Assembly: GCA_027627225.1 (NCBI GenBank)
Contig: CM051032.1
Coordinates: forward strand, 64,831,137-64,895,136
Source: Congeria kusceri
Lineage: Eukaryota; Mollusca; Bivalvia; Myida; Dreissenidae
Direction: 5' to 3'
Length of the DNA stretch: 64,000 nt
Made by a program: the position numbers and the translations under genes. The stretch's first letter is position 1. Each line of letters opens with the position of its first letter. Positions 57,601 through 60,600 of this stretch are shown here, in pieces. Under the pieces are notes generated by a model. It made no database searches. It saw only the letters and a program-made list of their open reading frames with translations, and was not told the DNA's origin.

Positions 57601-60600
57601 GAGTTATGCACTGCACACAAAATTAACTTCTCCGAGTATCTTCCAAATGTTTAAGCTTAATTTATGTGTGCATGTGCCTTATCTGGGTCTCTGTTACATA
57701 CCTTGTGACAGGTTTTGAATATTTTCCGCAGCAGACGTGTTGGCTGTGTCCACTGTCATCAGATACTCCATCAAATCTGGGACTGGGTCCTGAAACAATG
57801 ACGTGACTACCGATATGTAGGGATCTTATTTTTCAGGAAATTCGATCAGTATTGAGGTCCAAACGGTCATGAGACACACTTTATTTGAGATATGCATATC
57901 TGAATATGAAACATATCTAAAACAGCAGATTTTAAATGATTATTATTGTCGAGGCCATAAACTAAAAATAAAAAAAATTATGTATAGACCTTAAAATCTT
58001 TTTTTGGGGGCGAGACAAAAGTAACAAGAGCTGTCAAAGGACAGCGCGCTCGACTGTTCAAAGTATTTCCACTGGAACATGTACATATTTTGGAAAATGG
58101 AAGGCGCATTAATTTGTTGAAAATACAAAAACTGAGTTATGGCAATTATTTCATCGAATTATTCCAAGTTTCAACCTTATGTAGTTAATAATAATAACGT
58201 GTGTAGTTTTCAAGTTATACGAGTTTTGAATATAAACTTTTAGGCCAGTCCTTTTTTATTTTCTGGTTTACACATTTTTGGGGGGAATAAGTCCACTGGC
58301 AGGTCAAAAAAAAACAACAGGATTCAAATCTTAACACAACAAACAATTTCCATTTAGCAATTTAGTCATTTATAATTAATAACAATATCACCATTAAAAC
58401 ACACTATTATGTGAAGTTAGAATAAGACATCAAACACGGTATAAACTGTTTTATTACACCGATGTTTAATATGCAGTTGAACCATTTGTATCAATGAATT
58501 TTACAGAGTAAATAAGTGTAATTGATGCCTGCAAATATAATAACTGCATAATTAAAATTGATTTTACCACAAAGCTGAATATTTGTATGGATTAACAAAA
58601 TGTAAAGTGATACGCATTTTTAAAAAAAGCCGAGTTAACCTGTGCAGGACTGCAATCCATGACTGCCAGAACACAGACCATGGAAAACGAGAGGGGTGGG
58701 TTAGGGAGGGGTATCCCCTCCGAACGTCAATTTTTTTTTGTGCTGCATGTGTCAAATGACGTTATCTGGTTCGTTTTAGCTATTAAAATTAAGGCTAAGA
58801 TGTTTTCAATTTTTGTAAAAGTTTAAACAAAATGAAATAAACGAAACAACACCGTTTACCTCTAGCCTTTTAAAAGCAAAAGCATCATTGTTGTTGCGAA
58901 ACTGAAAATAATGATTTTTTCCGATGTTTATGTCCCGTGTGCATCACATTCGCACAGTAACATCATGTCCAAACCCACTATTCTCATCGTTCTCGAATCT
59001 TTAGGTTACACTCAATCTACTGATGGAGCCTTTTTTATTCAACATGTGGGCATGTATTTAGTTTGTTTGTTTGGATTTTTCGCCGTATTCAACAGTATTT
59101 CAGGCATATAACGGCGGATAACATACTTATGCCAGTAACTGACAACTGCCCTACTTGAATCAGAGGTAGGGGGAGAATGGCCGTAGAAATAATTTCATGA
59201 CCAATCACCACACAAGTTATGTACCCGGGCTGGGAATGGAACCCGTAGTAGGGCAGTTGTCAGTTACTGGCATAAGTATGTGCACTCAGTACTGGTAAAC
59301 CAGCTTACCCTGGAAAAGTGTGAATAGGTTAACTGACCGCCGTTGTATGACTGAAATACTGTTGAATACAACGAAACATCCAAACAAACAAAATTAATAC
59401 ATGCCCATATGTTGAATAAAAAATTTAGTGTTTTAACACTGTTTTAATCGTTACAGCTGTTGAACATAGTACTGACTGGATAATTGGTGAATTGTAAAGA
59501 TCTTGATTAAAATACATTTAAATTATACATGCTTTGCTAATGCAAAAACAGCAGGAAAATTTCCTCGCGCACATCGTGCCTACGCTCGTCAAATGTTAAA
59601 GACCTGTATTTAGTAAAGCACATGATCAGTACACTTGCGCTTTCCATTCGTGGCACATGAAGTCGTGGTTGTCGGCAGACATTTTGCGCTCTTTTGTAGA
59701 AAACACGGGTTTTACATGGCATACAAGTACATAAACAACGGCAGACGCCATGCTTAAAACAAGAGGGCCACGATGGCCCTAGGTCGCTCACCTCATATCT
59801 ATGTATGAAGTTTCATTAAAATATCTCAATAGGTTTTCAAGTTATTAAGCGAAAACTGTTTTTCTATTTTAGTAACAGTGACCTTGACCCCACCCACCAC
59901 ATACGTAAAGCAAGGTCTCGATATAAGGTATCTACATATGAAGTTTCATTAAAATATCTCAATGCGTTCTTAAGTTATTGAGTGTAAACCATTTTTCTAC
60001 TTTTAATATCAGTGACCTTGACCCCACCCGCCCCATAAGCAAACCCAAGTGAGGTCTCGATATAAGATATGTGTAATAAGTTTCATTAAAATATTGCAAT
60101 TCTTTCTCAAGTTATTAAGCGGATACCGTTTTTCTATTTTCAGTAATGGTGACCTTGACCCCAACCACCCCATACGCAATCCCGAGCAATCTATCAATAT
60201 AAGGTACTAATGTATTAAGTTTCATTAAAATAGCTCAATGTGTTCTCAAGATATTTAGCAGAAACCATTTTTCTATATTTGATAACGGTGACCTTGACCC
60301 CACCCACCCCATATGCAATCCCAATCGAGGTCTCAACATAATGTATTTATGTATTAAGTTTCATTAAAATATCTCAATGCGTTCTCAAGATATTGTGCGG
60401 AAACCATTTTTCTAGTTTTAGTAACAGTGACCTTGGCCTCCGTGGCCTAGTGGTTAGGGCGTTCGTCTACGGAGCGGGAGGTCGAAGGTTCGAGTCCTAC
60501 ACAGGGCGAGTTCTGATATGGCCGGTTGCCTACCCAGCAGCTAGTTAAATCAAGGGGTACTGATTGCCTTCCTGCCAAGCGCCCGGCATATAGGATAGGA

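Noticed and set aside
60434..60510. Functional tRNA gene on the plus strand
   Set aside because: The tRNA-like head is followed by a conserved non-tRNA body and a T-rich tail; it is a SINE.
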